A stretch of 64,000 nucleotides of DNA from Streptomyces sp. NRRL F-5123 (GTDB lineage Bacteria > Actinomycetota > Actinomycetes > Streptomycetales > Streptomycetaceae). The stretch spans positions 62,001-126,000 of the forward strand of contig NZ_JOHY01000011.1 in assembly GCF_000721495.1 (NCBI RefSeq), written 5' to 3'. Positions 17,333 to 25,206 of the stretch are shown here, piece after piece (position 1 is the first letter of the stretch; each line of letters begins with the position of its first letter). Under the pieces are notes generated by a model that was given only the letters and a program-made list of their open reading frames with translations, did no database searches and was not told where the DNA came from. The translations under genes were made by a program, and so were the position numbers.

Positions 17333-18631
17333 TCACAGCTGCCCCCAGCGGCGGATGGCGGGGGCGACCCGCTGCACCCCCTGCCGGTAGGCGCTACGCG
17401 CCGAATTGCGCACGAAGTCCCGCACAGCGGACCGCACGGGGCCTGCCTCGCGCGGGGCGAAGCCCGCGATGGGCTCGCCGGTGGGGTCGAGGCCGTGGCG
17501 GGCGAGGACGCCGGGGAGGTAACCCGGCGCGGTGCGCAGGGTGTAGTACGGCTCGAGAGGGGGCAGCGCCTCCTCGTCGAGGAGGGCGGCGACGCGGCCG
17601 CGCAGGGCGGCGTACGGGGCGGCGCCCTCGACCCCGTGCGTGGACGTCCATTCCGCGGAGGCCCGCGGCAGGTGGCCGTCGTCCAGTTCGTCCCACGAGG
17701 CGTAGCAGCCGGAGCCGAGGAAGTGGTGGTTGCCGAGCGACTCGCGGATGCCGAGGTCGGTGAGAACCGCCGTGGATATACCGCGGTGCAGCGATTCGAG
17801 GGCGGCGGTCGAGCTGACCGTCACGAGCAGGTCGGTGCGGTCGAGGACGTCGGCCATGTTGCCGTAGACCAGGCGCAGGTTGTCCGGCGGATCGAGGTCG
17901 GCCACCAGCTTCTGGTAGGGCTGCTCCTCGATGTGGGTGGTGTGCTCGCCGGGCTTGCTGCGCAGCTTGACGAGCACCTCGCGGCGCGGGTGCAGCCGGG
18001 CGTGGGCAACGGCGCGGCGCAGCAGGTGAAGCCGGTCCTTGCGGCTGTCGGGCACCGAGGGCTGGACGGCGAAGGTGACGGTGAAGGGCCTGGTCTCGTC
18101 GGGCTCGTAGCGGTCGCCGCCGAGGAAGGGCAGCGCGGTCTCGACGATGCTTCCGGTGCGATGGCCGACGCCCTCGTAGACCTCGCGGAAACGGCGGGCG
18201 TCGTCGGCGCTGTTGGCCAGGACGACGTCGGCGCCGGCCCGCAGCAGCAGGCCGTCGGTGAGCTTCTCGTAGACGACGCCGACGTATCCGGTCACGACGA
18301 CGGGGCGGCGCGCGCGGCCCGCCCAGGCGCGGTGGAATCCGTGCAGCAGGGCCTGGCAGGTGCCGCCGACACAGGAGACGACCACGACGTCGCAGGTGTC
18401 GGCGCTGGTCTCGGCAAGGATCTCGGCGGCGGTGCGCTCGACCATCGTGTCGGCGGGGATGCCGAGTTCGGCGAGCTGGCGCGGCGTCGGGGTCGCGCGG
18501 CCACGCAGCAGGCGCGCGTCGAGCCGGGCACCGGGGTCGATCCGGCGCGCGACGAGCGCGCCCCATTTCCACCGGGTGTCCGAATCGGCGATCACAGTGA
18601 CCCGCAGCGGGCCTGACGTACGTGTTGGCAC
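17333..18631 (-). CDS. DUF6716-type putative glycosyltransferase
   Basis: The protein is 432 aa and opens with RVTVIADSDTRWKWGALVAR, then a Rossmann-like half with VVVVSCVGGTCQALLHGFHRA and VVTGYVGVVYEKLTDGLLL (residue runs shown in part of longer stretches). The second half has RKDRLHLLRRAVAHA, VKLRSKPGEHTTH and a C-terminal VTVSSTAALESLHRGI that resembles the donor-site loop of capsule-type GT-B enzymes. I recognise this as the DUF6716 putative glycosyltransferase type that accompanies actinobacterial nonulosonate genes. The chosen GTG at 18631 has no clear ribosome-binding site. Divergent transcription from the GT2/polysialyltransferase pair suggests a shared control region at 18632-18817. 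Confidence 0.75.
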   Translation of the reverse strand: MPTRTSGPLRVTVIADSDTRWKWGALVARRIDPGARLDARLLRGRATPTPRQLAELGIPADTMVERTAAEILAETSADTCDVVVVSCVGGTCQALLHGFHRAWAGRARRPVVVTGYVGVVYEKLTDGLLLRAGADVVLANSADDARRFREVYEGVGHRTGSIVETALPFLGGDRYEPDETRPFTVTFAVQPSVPDSRKDRLHLLRRAVAHARLHPRREVLVKLRSKPGEHTTHIEEQPYQKLVADLDPPDNLRLVYGNMADVLDRTDLLVTVSSTAALESLHRGISTAVLTDLGIRESLGNHHFLGSGCYASWDELDDGHLPRASAEWTSTHGVEGAAPYAALRGRVAALLDEEALPPLEPYYTLRTAPGYLPGVLARHGLDPTGEPIAGFAPREAGPVRSAVRDFVRNSARSAYRQGVQRVAPAIRRWGQL

Positions 18632-18696
18632 GTCGCCGACAGTAGGAAGCGGGCGGGTGGAATTGACGAATCGAAGGACAACGGGAGGTAAACAGA

Positions 18697-18807
18697 ATGC
18701 CGCTACTTTGCACGGAGAACCTCCGATCAGCGGCATCACCGGTTGGACATTCTCCGTTTACCCAAACGTCCCCCGGTCGCCAAGTACGCCGCGCGGCAAG
18801 ACCATAG
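18697..18807 (+). CDS. small ORF (36 aa), possible leader upstream of the GT2 gene
   Basis: The ATG at 18697 has GGGAGG (18683-18688) 8 bases upstream, a better ribosome-binding site than those of the neighbouring genes. It encodes MPLLCTENLRSAASPVGHSP and 16 more residues with several arginines. Its TAG stop (18805-18807) overlaps the AGGA that serves as ribosome-binding site of the GT2 gene starting at 18818, so coupling is possible. Nothing in the peptide identifies a function; the composition is weakly coding-like. Confidence 0.35.
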   Translation: MPLLCTENLRSAASPVGHSPFTQTSPGRQVRRAARP

Positions 18808-18817
18808 GATTCATCGG

Positions 18818-19828
18818 GTGGTCAAGCTCTCCGTCATCGTGACGTTCTACAACGTGCAGCAATTCGTGCCCGACGCACTGCAAAGTCTGCGCGCGAACAA
18901 CCGTCCGGATTACGAGTTCCTGCTGATGGACGACGGGTCCTCGGACCAGACGCCGCAGCTGCTCGAAGAAGGAGCGAGGACCCTGCCCGGCGCGCGCGTG
19001 CTGCGGCGCGGGCACGGCGGCGTGTCCGCCCTGCGCAATGCCGGAATCGACGCGTCCGAGGGCACGTACCTGACCTTCATGGACGGCGACGACTGGATGG
19101 CCCCGGGCTATCTGGACCAGCTCGTGCACGCGATGGAGGAGCTGGATGTCGACTTCCTGCGCACCGACCACGTCAAGTGCACGGGCGCCAACCGGGAGAT
19201 CGTCCGGGCCCCGCACGGCCGCCGGGGCGCCGTCCTCGCGCCGCGCGACTGCATCCTGCCGGCCGAGCGGCCCTCGCTCGTCGACTACCCCAACCTGCCC
19301 TTCGGCGCCTACCACCGGCGCACCGTGGACCGCGGCCTGCTGCGCATGCCGGAGGAGTTGCGCACCGCCGAGGACCGGCTGTGGGCGTGGCGGATGCATC
19401 TGAACGCCGAGTCCGTCGGCGTCGCCGGCCTGCTGGGGATGCATTACCGCCGCGACGTGAGCACCTCGCTCACCCGCATCGGCGACGAACGCCAACTCGA
19501 TTTCGTCCGCTCCTGCGAACTCGTCTTCGACATGCTCGCGAAAGACCCCGAGGGCGACCGCTACCTGCCGAAAGCCATCCGGCAGTTCTGCGCCCTCGTC
19601 ATTTTCCACCTGGATCAGATAGACCGTTTCGAGCCGGCCACGGCACGCCGTCTCAAGTCGGTGAGCGCCGCCGCTCTCGGCCGGCTCCCCGCCGATACGC
19701 TGAACACGGTTCTGGACGCGATGGATATCGAACGCAGCACGAAAATCCGCCGGTTGCGCTGGCGGTCCGGCGGCGGATCCGGCGGCGGACCGGGTACCGG
19801 CAACGGCGACGGAACGGCGGCCGCGTGA
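18818..19828 (+). CDS. GT2 family glycosyltransferase
   Basis: The protein is 336 aa with a GT-A fold. The N-terminus KLSVIVTFYNVQQFVPDALQ is the UDP/CDP-binding strand; DDGSSDQT (Asp38, Asp39) and the metal-binding MDGDDW (residues 88-93) follow; EELRTAEDRLWAWR carries the likely catalytic acidic residue. The C-terminal 100 residues are helical and end in a Gly-rich tail. The GTG at 18818 has AGGA 7 bases upstream, and a longer frame to 18743 has no canonical start with a site. Its stop overlaps the next gene (TGATG). It probably builds the linkage or a side residue of the nonulosonate polymer; CDP-glycerol and CMP donors are also possible for such enzymes. Confidence 0.87.
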   Translation: MVKLSVIVTFYNVQQFVPDALQSLRANNRPDYEFLLMDDGSSDQTPQLLEEGARTLPGARVLRRGHGGVSALRNAGIDASEGTYLTFMDGDDWMAPGYLDQLVHAMEELDVDFLRTDHVKCTGANREIVRAPHGRRGAVLAPRDCILPAERPSLVDYPNLPFGAYHRRTVDRGLLRMPEELRTAEDRLWAWRMHLNAESVGVAGLLGMHYRRDVSTSLTRIGDERQLDFVRSCELVFDMLAKDPEGDRYLPKAIRQFCALVIFHLDQIDRFEPATARRLKSVSAAALGRLPADTLNTVLDAMDIERSTKIRRLRWRSGGGSGGGPGTGNGDGTAAA

Positions 19829-21186
19829 TGGCCACCACCCAGCTGCTCATGGCGTCCACCCTCTACGGGGCCGCGACGCTCGCCGCCGCCGTCGACGCCG
19901 GCGCCCTCCCGCCCGCCGACCGCCGCATCCTCGTGGTCAGCAACAACGCCCCCGTGCCCGAGACGCACCCCGCCCTCGACGAGGCGCCCGGCTTCGCCGC
20001 GCTGCGCTCCCGCTTCGACCGGCTGGTCTCCTGGAACGCCCTCGTCAGCCCGCTGCACCCGGGCGGCTGGACCCCGCGCGTCAACGAGATCCCCATGTGG
20101 GAGCGGCATCTGCGGATGCTGTGGGACCTCGGCGACGACGACATCGAGCTGGTCGTCGAGTCCATACAGGTCCCGCCGTCACTCGCCTTCGTGCAGGTCT
20201 TCACCGGGGCGCCCGTCACCGTCTACGCCGACGGCCTCATGTCGTACGGCCCGACGCGCAACAAGCTCGGCCTGCTCGTCGACACCCGCATCGACCGGCT
20301 GCTGCACCTCGACCTCGTGCCCGGTCTGCGGCCGCTGCTGCTCAGCGAGTTCGGGGTCGAGCCGCAGGTCGTGCCGAGCGCGGAGTTCACCAAGGTCCTC
20401 CAGGAGGTCGCGGAGGCCTCCGCGGACACCGACGCGCTCGCCGACCTCCCGCAGGGCGCCGCGCTGCTGCTCGGCCAGTACCTGTCCGCGCTGAACATCC
20501 TCGGCGTGCGCGAGGAGGAGGAGCTGCACCTGGCGATGGTGCGGGGCGCGGCCGCGCTCGGCCACACGGACATCGTCTTCAAGCCGCACCCCACCGCACC
20601 CGCGAGCTGGACCGAGCCGCTGGTCGCCGAGGCCGAGCGCCTCGGCTGCCGGCTGACGGTGCTCGACACGCCCGTGCTGGCCGAGGTCGTCTACCTCAAG
20701 GCCCGCCCCGCGCTCGTCGCCGGCTGCTTCTCCACCGCGCTGCTCACCGCGTCCGCGCTCTACGGCATCCCCGTCGCCCGCACCGGCACGGGCCTGCTGC
20801 TCGAACGGCTCTCGCCGTACCAGAACAGCAACCGCGTGCCGGTCACGATCGTGCACGCGCTCCTGCCGGAGCTCACCACCCCGGCGGCGGTGCGTTCGTG
20901 GACCCCGCCCACCCCGGAGTCCGTCGCCGCCGACCTCACCCCGCTGATCCGCGCGGTCGGCTTCTGCATGCAGTCCGCCGCGTATCCGCATCTGCGGGAA
21001 GAGGCCGCCGCCTGGCTCGCCGCGAACCTCACGAAGCAGACGTGGCCGTACTTCAAGCGCCGCCGCCTGACCTCCCTGGGGCTGCCGGGGGGCGTCCCGG
21101 CCAAGCTCTCGTTCGTGCCGCGCAACCGCGTGGTCCGCCGCGTGGCACGCCGGGCCCGCGCCTTGCGCAAGAGGGCCCGCTCCTGA
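19828..21186 (+). CDS. polysialyltransferase-family protein
   Basis: The protein is 452 aa, starting at the ATG that overlaps the GT2 stop (TGATG). The N-terminus TTQLLMASTLYGAATLAAAV is the usual opening of actinobacterial polysialyltransferase-like proteins. TVYADGLMSYGPTRN matches the family DDG/DGL loop, and DIVFKPHPTAP carries the HP motif that binds the CMP part of the donor; VAGCFSTALLTASALYGI fits the downstream SxA helix. The C-terminus is strongly basic (RRVARRARALRKRARS), suggesting membrane-surface attachment. It is probably the polymerase or chain-extending enzyme acting with the 13551-14717 protein on CMP-activated sugar. Confidence 0.85.
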   Translation: MATTQLLMASTLYGAATLAAAVDAGALPPADRRILVVSNNAPVPETHPALDEAPGFAALRSRFDRLVSWNALVSPLHPGGWTPRVNEIPMWERHLRMLWDLGDDDIELVVESIQVPPSLAFVQVFTGAPVTVYADGLMSYGPTRNKLGLLVDTRIDRLLHLDLVPGLRPLLLSEFGVEPQVVPSAEFTKVLQEVAEASADTDALADLPQGAALLLGQYLSALNILGVREEEELHLAMVRGAAALGHTDIVFKPHPTAPASWTEPLVAEAERLGCRLTVLDTPVLAEVVYLKARPALVAGCFSTALLTASALYGIPVARTGTGLLLERLSPYQNSNRVPVTIVHALLPELTTPAAVRSWTPPTPESVAADLTPLIRAVGFCMQSAAYPHLREEAAAWLAANLTKQTWPYFKRRRLTSLGLPGGVPAKLSFVPRNRVVRRVARRARALRKRARS

Positions 21187-21215
21187 GGCTGCGCGTGCCG
21201 CGCCGGGCAACCACC

Positions 21216-21258
21216 AGGGGCGCGTGGGGGTACCTCCCAGGCGAAGCTCCGGGGGAGA
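21216..21258. repeat. 43-bp intergenic repeat, copy 2
   Basis: Same unit as 17112-17154 with two substitutions. It lies between the convergent polysialyltransferase gene (ending 21186) and the mutase gene (ending 21304), a place where it can serve as a bidirectional terminator. The following bases of this 117-bp gap show nothing else. Confidence 0.8.
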
Positions 21259-21303
21259 CAGCAACCGCCCCTTCGGTCCGGTGCGCCCCACGCGGCGGCA
21301 AGC

Positions 21304-22884
21304 TCAGAAGGAGTCGGACGGCACGTACGTCCCCCACACCGCGCGGAGCGCGTCGCACACCTCGCCCACCGTCGCCCGCGCCCGCAGCGCGTCCCGCATG
21401 GGGTAGAGGACGTTCTCCGTGCCGCCCGCCGCCTTCTGGAGGGCGGCCAGCGCCGCGTCCACCGCCCCCTGGTCGCGCCCCGCGCGCAGCGCGGCCAGGC
21501 GCGCGGCCTGCTGCGCCTCGATCGCGGGATCGACGCGCAGCGGCTCGTACGGCTCCTCCTCGTCGAGCTTGAAGCGGTTGACGCCGACGACGACGCGCTC
21601 ACCCGCGTCCGTTTCGAGGGCGATGCGGTAGGCGTTGCGCTCGATCTCGGACTTCTGGAAGCCGTGCTCGATCGCGGCGACCGCGCCGCCGAGGTCCTCC
21701 ACGCGGGCCATGAGGTCGAGGGCGGCGGCCTCGACGTCGTCGGTGAGCTTCTCGACGACGTAGGAGCCCGCGAAGGGGTCGACGGTCGCGGTGACGTCCG
21801 TCTCGTACGCGAGCACCTGCTGGGTGCGCAGGGCGAGGCGCGCGGACTTGTCGGTGGGCAGCGCGATGGCCTCGTCGAAGGAGTTGGTGTGCAGCGACTG
21901 CGTGCCGCCGAGCACCGCCGCGAGGCCCTGGACGGCGACGCGTACCAGGTTGACCTCGGGCTGCTGCGCGGTGAGCTGGACGCCCGCGGTCTGGGTGTGG
22001 AAGCGCAGCATCAGCGACTTGGGGTTCTTCGCGCCGAACTCCTCGCGCATCACGCGGGCCCAGATCCGCCGGGCGGCGCGGAATTTCGCGACCTCCTCCA
22101 GGATCGTGGTGCGCGAGACGAAGAAGAAGGACAGCCGCGGCGCGAAGTCGTCCACGTCCATCCCGGCGGCGATCGCGGTGCGCACGTACTCGATGCCGTC
22201 GGCGAGCGTGAAGGCGATCTCCTGCGCGGGCGAGGCCCCGGCCTCGGCCATGTGGTAGCCGGAGATCGAGATGGTGTTCCACTTCGGGATCTCGGCCTTG
22301 CAGTACGCGAAGATGTCGGCGATGAGCCGCAGCGACGGCTTGGGCGGGAAGATGTACGTCCCGCGCGCGATGTACTCCTTGAGCACGTCGTTCTGGATCG
22401 TGCCGGTCAGCTTGTCCGCCGGCACCCCCTGCTCCTCGCCGACGATCTGGTACAGCAGCAGCAGCAGCGCGGCGGGCGCGTTGATGGTCATCGACGTGGA
22501 CACCTTGTCCAGCGGGATGCCGTCGAAGAGCACCCGCATGTCGTCGACCGAATCGATCGCGACGCCGACCTTGCCGACCTCGCCGTGCGCGAGCGGCGCG
22601 TCGGAGTCGTGGCCCATCTGGGTGGGCAGGTCGAAGGCGACGGACAGGCCCATGGTGCCGTTGGCGATGAGCTGCTTGTAGCGCGCGTTCGACTCCGACG
22701 CGGTGCCGAAGCCCGCGTACTGCCGCATCGTCCAGGGCCGCCCGGTGTACATCGAGGGGTAGACCCCGCGGGTGTACGGGTAGCCGCCCGGCTCGCCCAG
22801 CCGCTCGGCAGGGTCCCAGCCGGCGAGCGCCTCCGGGCCGTAGACGGGTTCGATCGGCAGGCCGCTCTCCGACTCGCGCGTCAT
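21304..22884 (-). CDS. acyl-CoA mutase large subunit (methylmalonyl-CoA mutase type), no B12 domain
   Basis: The protein is 526 aa, the catalytic TIM-barrel part of cobalamin-dependent CoA mutases. Landmarks are [54 protein letters not shown] and [17 protein letters not shown]. Two specificity positions can be read: Tyr56 in RQYAGF and Arg174 in EYIARGTY. Methylmalonyl-CoA mutase has Tyr and Arg here, while isobutyryl-CoA mutase has Phe and Gln. So a carboxylated substrate such as (R)-methylmalonyl-CoA is likelier. The cobalamin-binding domain (DxHxxG) is missing, and no separate small subunit or MeaB chaperone is in the window, so it must pair with a distant gene. Length fits the IcmA-type split large subunit. 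Confidence 0.9.
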   Translation of the reverse strand: MTRESESGLPIEPVYGPEALAGWDPAERLGEPGGYPYTRGVYPSMYTGRPWTMRQYAGFGTASESNARYKQLIANGTMGLSVAFDLPTQMGHDSDAPLAHGEVGKVGVAIDSVDDMRVLFDGIPLDKVSTSMTINAPAALLLLLYQIVGEEQGVPADKLTGTIQNDVLKEYIARGTYIFPPKPSLRLIADIFAYCKAEIPKWNTISISGYHMAEAGASPAQEIAFTLADGIEYVRTAIAAGMDVDDFAPRLSFFFVSRTTILEEVAKFRAARRIWARVMREEFGAKNPKSLMLRFHTQTAGVQLTAQQPEVNLVRVAVQGLAAVLGGTQSLHTNSFDEAIALPTDKSARLALRTQQVLAYETDVTATVDPFAGSYVVEKLTDDVEAAALDLMARVEDLGGAVAAIEHGFQKSEIERNAYRIALETDAGERVVVGVNRFKLDEEEPYEPLRVDPAIEAQQAARLAALRAGRDQGAVDAALAALQKAAGGTENVLYPMRDALRARATVGEVCDALRAVWGTYVPSDSF

Positions 22885-23072
22885 GCTGCACGCCTCCGCT
22901 GTGCTCAGTGGCTGGATAGCCGGGATGGACGGAACAGGGGTGGGGTGGGGGTTTGCGGACCGGCAGGAACCGGCGAAGTTACCGACACGGACTGTAGTGG
23001 CGGGCCCGTACGGGGCGCAGCGCCGCGAGCTGGGACCTTCCTCACAGTACGGAGTCCGCGGCCCGCAGCGGT

Positions 23073-23101
23073 GGAACCGTGCGCGCCGGAAACGTGTCTA
23101 T
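23073..23101 (+). promoter_or_regulatory. ECF (SigE-like) promoter for the L,D-transpeptidase gene
   Basis: GGAACC (23073-23078), a 17-base spacer, and GTCTAT (23096-23101) match the general -35 GGAAC / -10 GTC(T) pattern of ECF sigma factors, notably cell-envelope-stress SigE of streptomycetes. A start point near 23108 would leave a short leader with AAGGGGA before the ATG at 23137. The remaining 22885-23072 stretch must hold the mutase promoter on the other strand; I could not place it. Confidence 0.55.
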
Positions 23102-23136
23102 GCGGGCACAACGGCTGATCAAGGGGATAACCAGCG

Positions 23137-24072
23137 ATGTCGACAGGTATAGGCAGAGGCGGCAGCGGCAGAGGACGGCGGATGCCGGTGTCCATGACGG
23201 CGGCGGCCGGAGCGGCGCTGGCCGCCGCGCTGCTGAGCGCGTGCGGGCCGGACGGCAGTGACGCGGGCGGCAAGCCGTCGGCGTCGTCCACGGCGCCCGC
23301 GTCCGACCCGGCGACCACCGCCGCGCCCGCCACGACCGAGCCCGCGGCGACCGCACCGCCCACCACGACGGCGGCGCCCACGACCACGGCGCCCAAGCCG
23401 TCGCAGACCCCGGCCACGAAGGCCCCCGCGAAGCCGGCGGCCCTGATGGCGTCGGGCCAGACCAGCGCGAAGGTCCGCGAACTCCAGGCCCGGCTCGGCC
23501 AGCTGCACTTCTTCTCCCGCAACCCCACGGGCTTCTACGGCACCGTGACCGAGCACGCGGTCAGCGACTTCCAGGAGCGGCACGGCCTGTCCGGCAGCGG
23601 CACCAGCGTCACCCAGGCCACGTGGTCGAAGCTCACGGCGCTGACGCACACCCCGACGCACAAGGAGCTGTACCCGCCGGCCCCGGCCAAGCCCGCGCAG
23701 AAGCTGGACGCGCGCTGCATGACCGGCCGCGCGCTGTGCATCAGCAAGACCACCCGCACCCTGTCGTGGGTCGTCGACGGCAAGGTGCAGGCCACCATGG
23801 ACGTGCGCTTCGGGTCGCAGTACACGCCGACCCGCGAGGGCCTCTTCCACGTGAACTCCAAGAGCCGCGACCACGTCTCGACGATCTACCACACGTCGAT
23901 GCCGTACGCGATGTTCTTCAGCGGCGGCCAGGCCGTGCACTACTCCTCGGACTTCGCGGCGCGCGGCTACGCGGGGGCTTCCCACGGCTGCGTGAACGTC
24001 CGCGACAAGGCCGCGATCGCCAAGCTCTTCGACGAGGTCGAGGTCGGCGACAAGGTCGTCGTCTACTGGTGA
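23137..24072 (+). CDS. L,D-transpeptidase lipoprotein with peptidoglycan-binding domain
   Basis: A 311-aa envelope enzyme that forms 3-3 cross-links in peptidoglycan. A basic N-terminus and hydrophobic stretch end in lipobox LLSAC (Cys36), so it is membrane-anchored outside the cell. A Thr/Pro/Ala-rich linker spans about residues 45-100. A PG_binding_1 domain follows (SAKVRELQARLGQLHFF, GTVTEHAVSDFQERHGL). The YkuD catalytic domain covers about residues 190-311 with SHGCVNV, catalytic Cys285. ATG 23137 has AGGGGA about 9 bases upstream. The two-cysteine CMTGRALC element before the catalytic domain is typical of streptomycete members. The ECF-type promoter upstream suggests envelope-stress control. 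Confidence 0.92.
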   Translation: MSTGIGRGGSGRGRRMPVSMTAAAGAALAAALLSACGPDGSDAGGKPSASSTAPASDPATTAAPATTEPAATAPPTTTAAPTTTAPKPSQTPATKAPAKPAALMASGQTSAKVRELQARLGQLHFFSRNPTGFYGTVTEHAVSDFQERHGLSGSGTSVTQATWSKLTALTHTPTHKELYPPAPAKPAQKLDARCMTGRALCISKTTRTLSWVVDGKVQATMDVRFGSQYTPTREGLFHVNSKSRDHVSTIYHTSMPYAMFFSGGQAVHYSSDFAARGYAGASHGCVNVRDKAAIAKLFDEVEVGDKVVVYW

Positions 24073-24095
24073 CACGGCACGGACGACAGCGCTGA

Positions 24096-24136
24096 GGAGC
24101 GCGGCCGGGCAGGGGGAATGCGCCCGGCCGCGCTCC
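24096..24136 (+). terminator. hairpin terminator after the L,D-transpeptidase gene
   Basis: A perfect 15-bp stem (GGAGCGCGGCCGGGC at 24096-24110 with GCCCGGCCGCGCTCC at 24122-24136) and an 11-base loop follow the stop by 24 bases. It can also stop transcripts from the convergent gene ending at 24226. Confidence 0.85.
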
Positions 24137-24225
24137 GTGTCAAACCCCGGTACGGGGAGAACCGGGGTCTCGGGGCCGATGACCAGTCGGCCTTACTCCC
24201 TACAGCGCACGGGCCGTCAGAAGTG

Positions 24226-25197
24226 TCACCTGCCCGGCGGGCGCGACGGGGAGCGGTAGCCGGGGCGGGTGGGGCGGGGGCCCGCGCCGCCGGGCGAGTA
24301 GACGCGTTCGCCCCAGGAATTCCAGCCGTCCCCCCAGGCTCCCGCGTCCCCCCAGGCTCCCGCGTCCCCGCCGGACCCGCTTTCCCCGCCGGACCGGCTG
24401 CCCCGGTCGCTCCCGCCGTTCCCCTGGTCGTTGCCGTTGCCTTGGTCGTTGCCGTTGCCCTGCCCGTTGCCGCCCGTGCGGGAGCCGTTGCCGCTGCCCG
24501 CGCCGGAGCCGGTGCGGCAGTGGTCGGCGGGCTTGCGGCAGCCCCGGACGGTGCGCCCGGCGTCGTGCTCGCGCTGCGGGGTGCCGGTCGAACGCGGCGC
24601 CGGGGAGCGGGTGGTGGGGCCCGCGGTCCACGGGCCCAGCCGGCCGCCGTCGGGCGACACGGCCGCGGGCGGGCGGGTCTCCAGCGGGCTGGTGCCCGCG
24701 CCGCCGGGGGTGAGGGAGCGGGCGGCGGCCGCCATTCCGACGACGACCCCGCCGAGTGCGAGCGCCGACACGACCGCGGCCGCCATCACGCGCGGCCGGC
24801 GTACCCCGAACGCGGCGCGCAGCGCCGCCAGCCGCCCGACCCGCGGGGCCTCCCCGGTGGCGGCCCGCCCCGCGACCGCGCTGCGGAAGGCGGCGAGCGC
24901 GGCCGCCTCCCGGGCCGGGTCCAGCGCGGGGCCCACCTCGCGGGCGGCGCTGAGCAGCCGCACCAGACGGTCGGCGGGCACGCCGGCCGCCGGCGCGGCG
25001 GCGGTGCCGCCGGCGAGCAGCGTCTCGGCCGTGCGGGCGTCGGGCCAGGTCTGGCCGCGGGCGGCCGCCGGGCGGCGCTCGGGGCGCGGCACGGGGTAGA
25101 CCGCCGGGGAGTGCTCGTACCGCCGGGCCCGGTAAGGGTGACGGGCCGGATGGGGCAGGTCCGTGGATGCGGTGTCACGTCGCGCGTTGTCGCTCAT
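24226..25197 (-). CDS. membrane protein with Gly/Asn-rich outer tail, ECF sigma partner
   Basis: The protein is 323 aa. Residues 1-135 form a cytoplasmic Ala/Arg-rich helical part, residues about 138-160 one membrane span (VMAAAVVSALALGGVVVGMA), and the rest a disordered outer tail with tandem NGNDQGNGND and DAGAWGDAGAWGD repeats. Topology and position directly after an ECF sigma gene suggest an anti-sigma or sensory role, but no zinc (HxxxCxxC) motif is present, so this is inference. The ATG at 25197 has GAGGGAG about 4 bases upstream. The 9-bp gap from the sigma stop suggests coupling. Confidence 0.7.
   Translation of the reverse strand: MSDNARRDTASTDLPHPARHPYRARRYEHSPAVYPVPRPERRPAAARGQTWPDARTAETLLAGGTAAAPAAGVPADRLVRLLSAAREVGPALDPAREAAALAAFRSAVAGRAATGEAPRVGRLAALRAAFGVRRPRVMAAAVVSALALGGVVVGMAAAARSLTPGGAGTSPLETRPPAAVSPDGGRLGPWTAGPTTRSPAPRSTGTPQREHDAGRTVRGCRKPADHCRTGSGAGSGNGSRTGGNGQGNGNDQGNGNDQGNGGSDRGSRSGGESGSGGDAGAWGDAGAWGDGWNSWGERVYSPGGAGPRPTRPGYRSPSRPPGR
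24332..24367 (-). repeat. 2 x 18-bp exact tandem repeat inside coding sequence
   Basis: CCCCAGGCTCCCGCGTCC occurs twice in a row (24332-24349, 24350-24367) and codes for the repeated Gly-Asp-Ala-Gly-Ala-Trp units of the outer tail. Copy number is expected to vary between strains by slippage. Confidence 0.85.
24425..24460 (-). repeat. 2 x 18-bp tandem repeat inside coding sequence
   Basis: TGGTCGTTGCCGTTGCCT at 24425-24442 is followed by a copy with one change at 24443-24460. It codes for the Gly-Asn-Gly-Asn-Asp-Gln repeats of the same protein. Confidence 0.8.
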
Positions 25198-25206
25198 CCC
25201 ACTCCC

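Noticed and set aside
13551..21186. Treating the cluster as a recently acquired island
   Set aside because: Base composition and codon use match the neighbours, no integrase or att-like repeats are present, and flanking genes are ordinary core genes.
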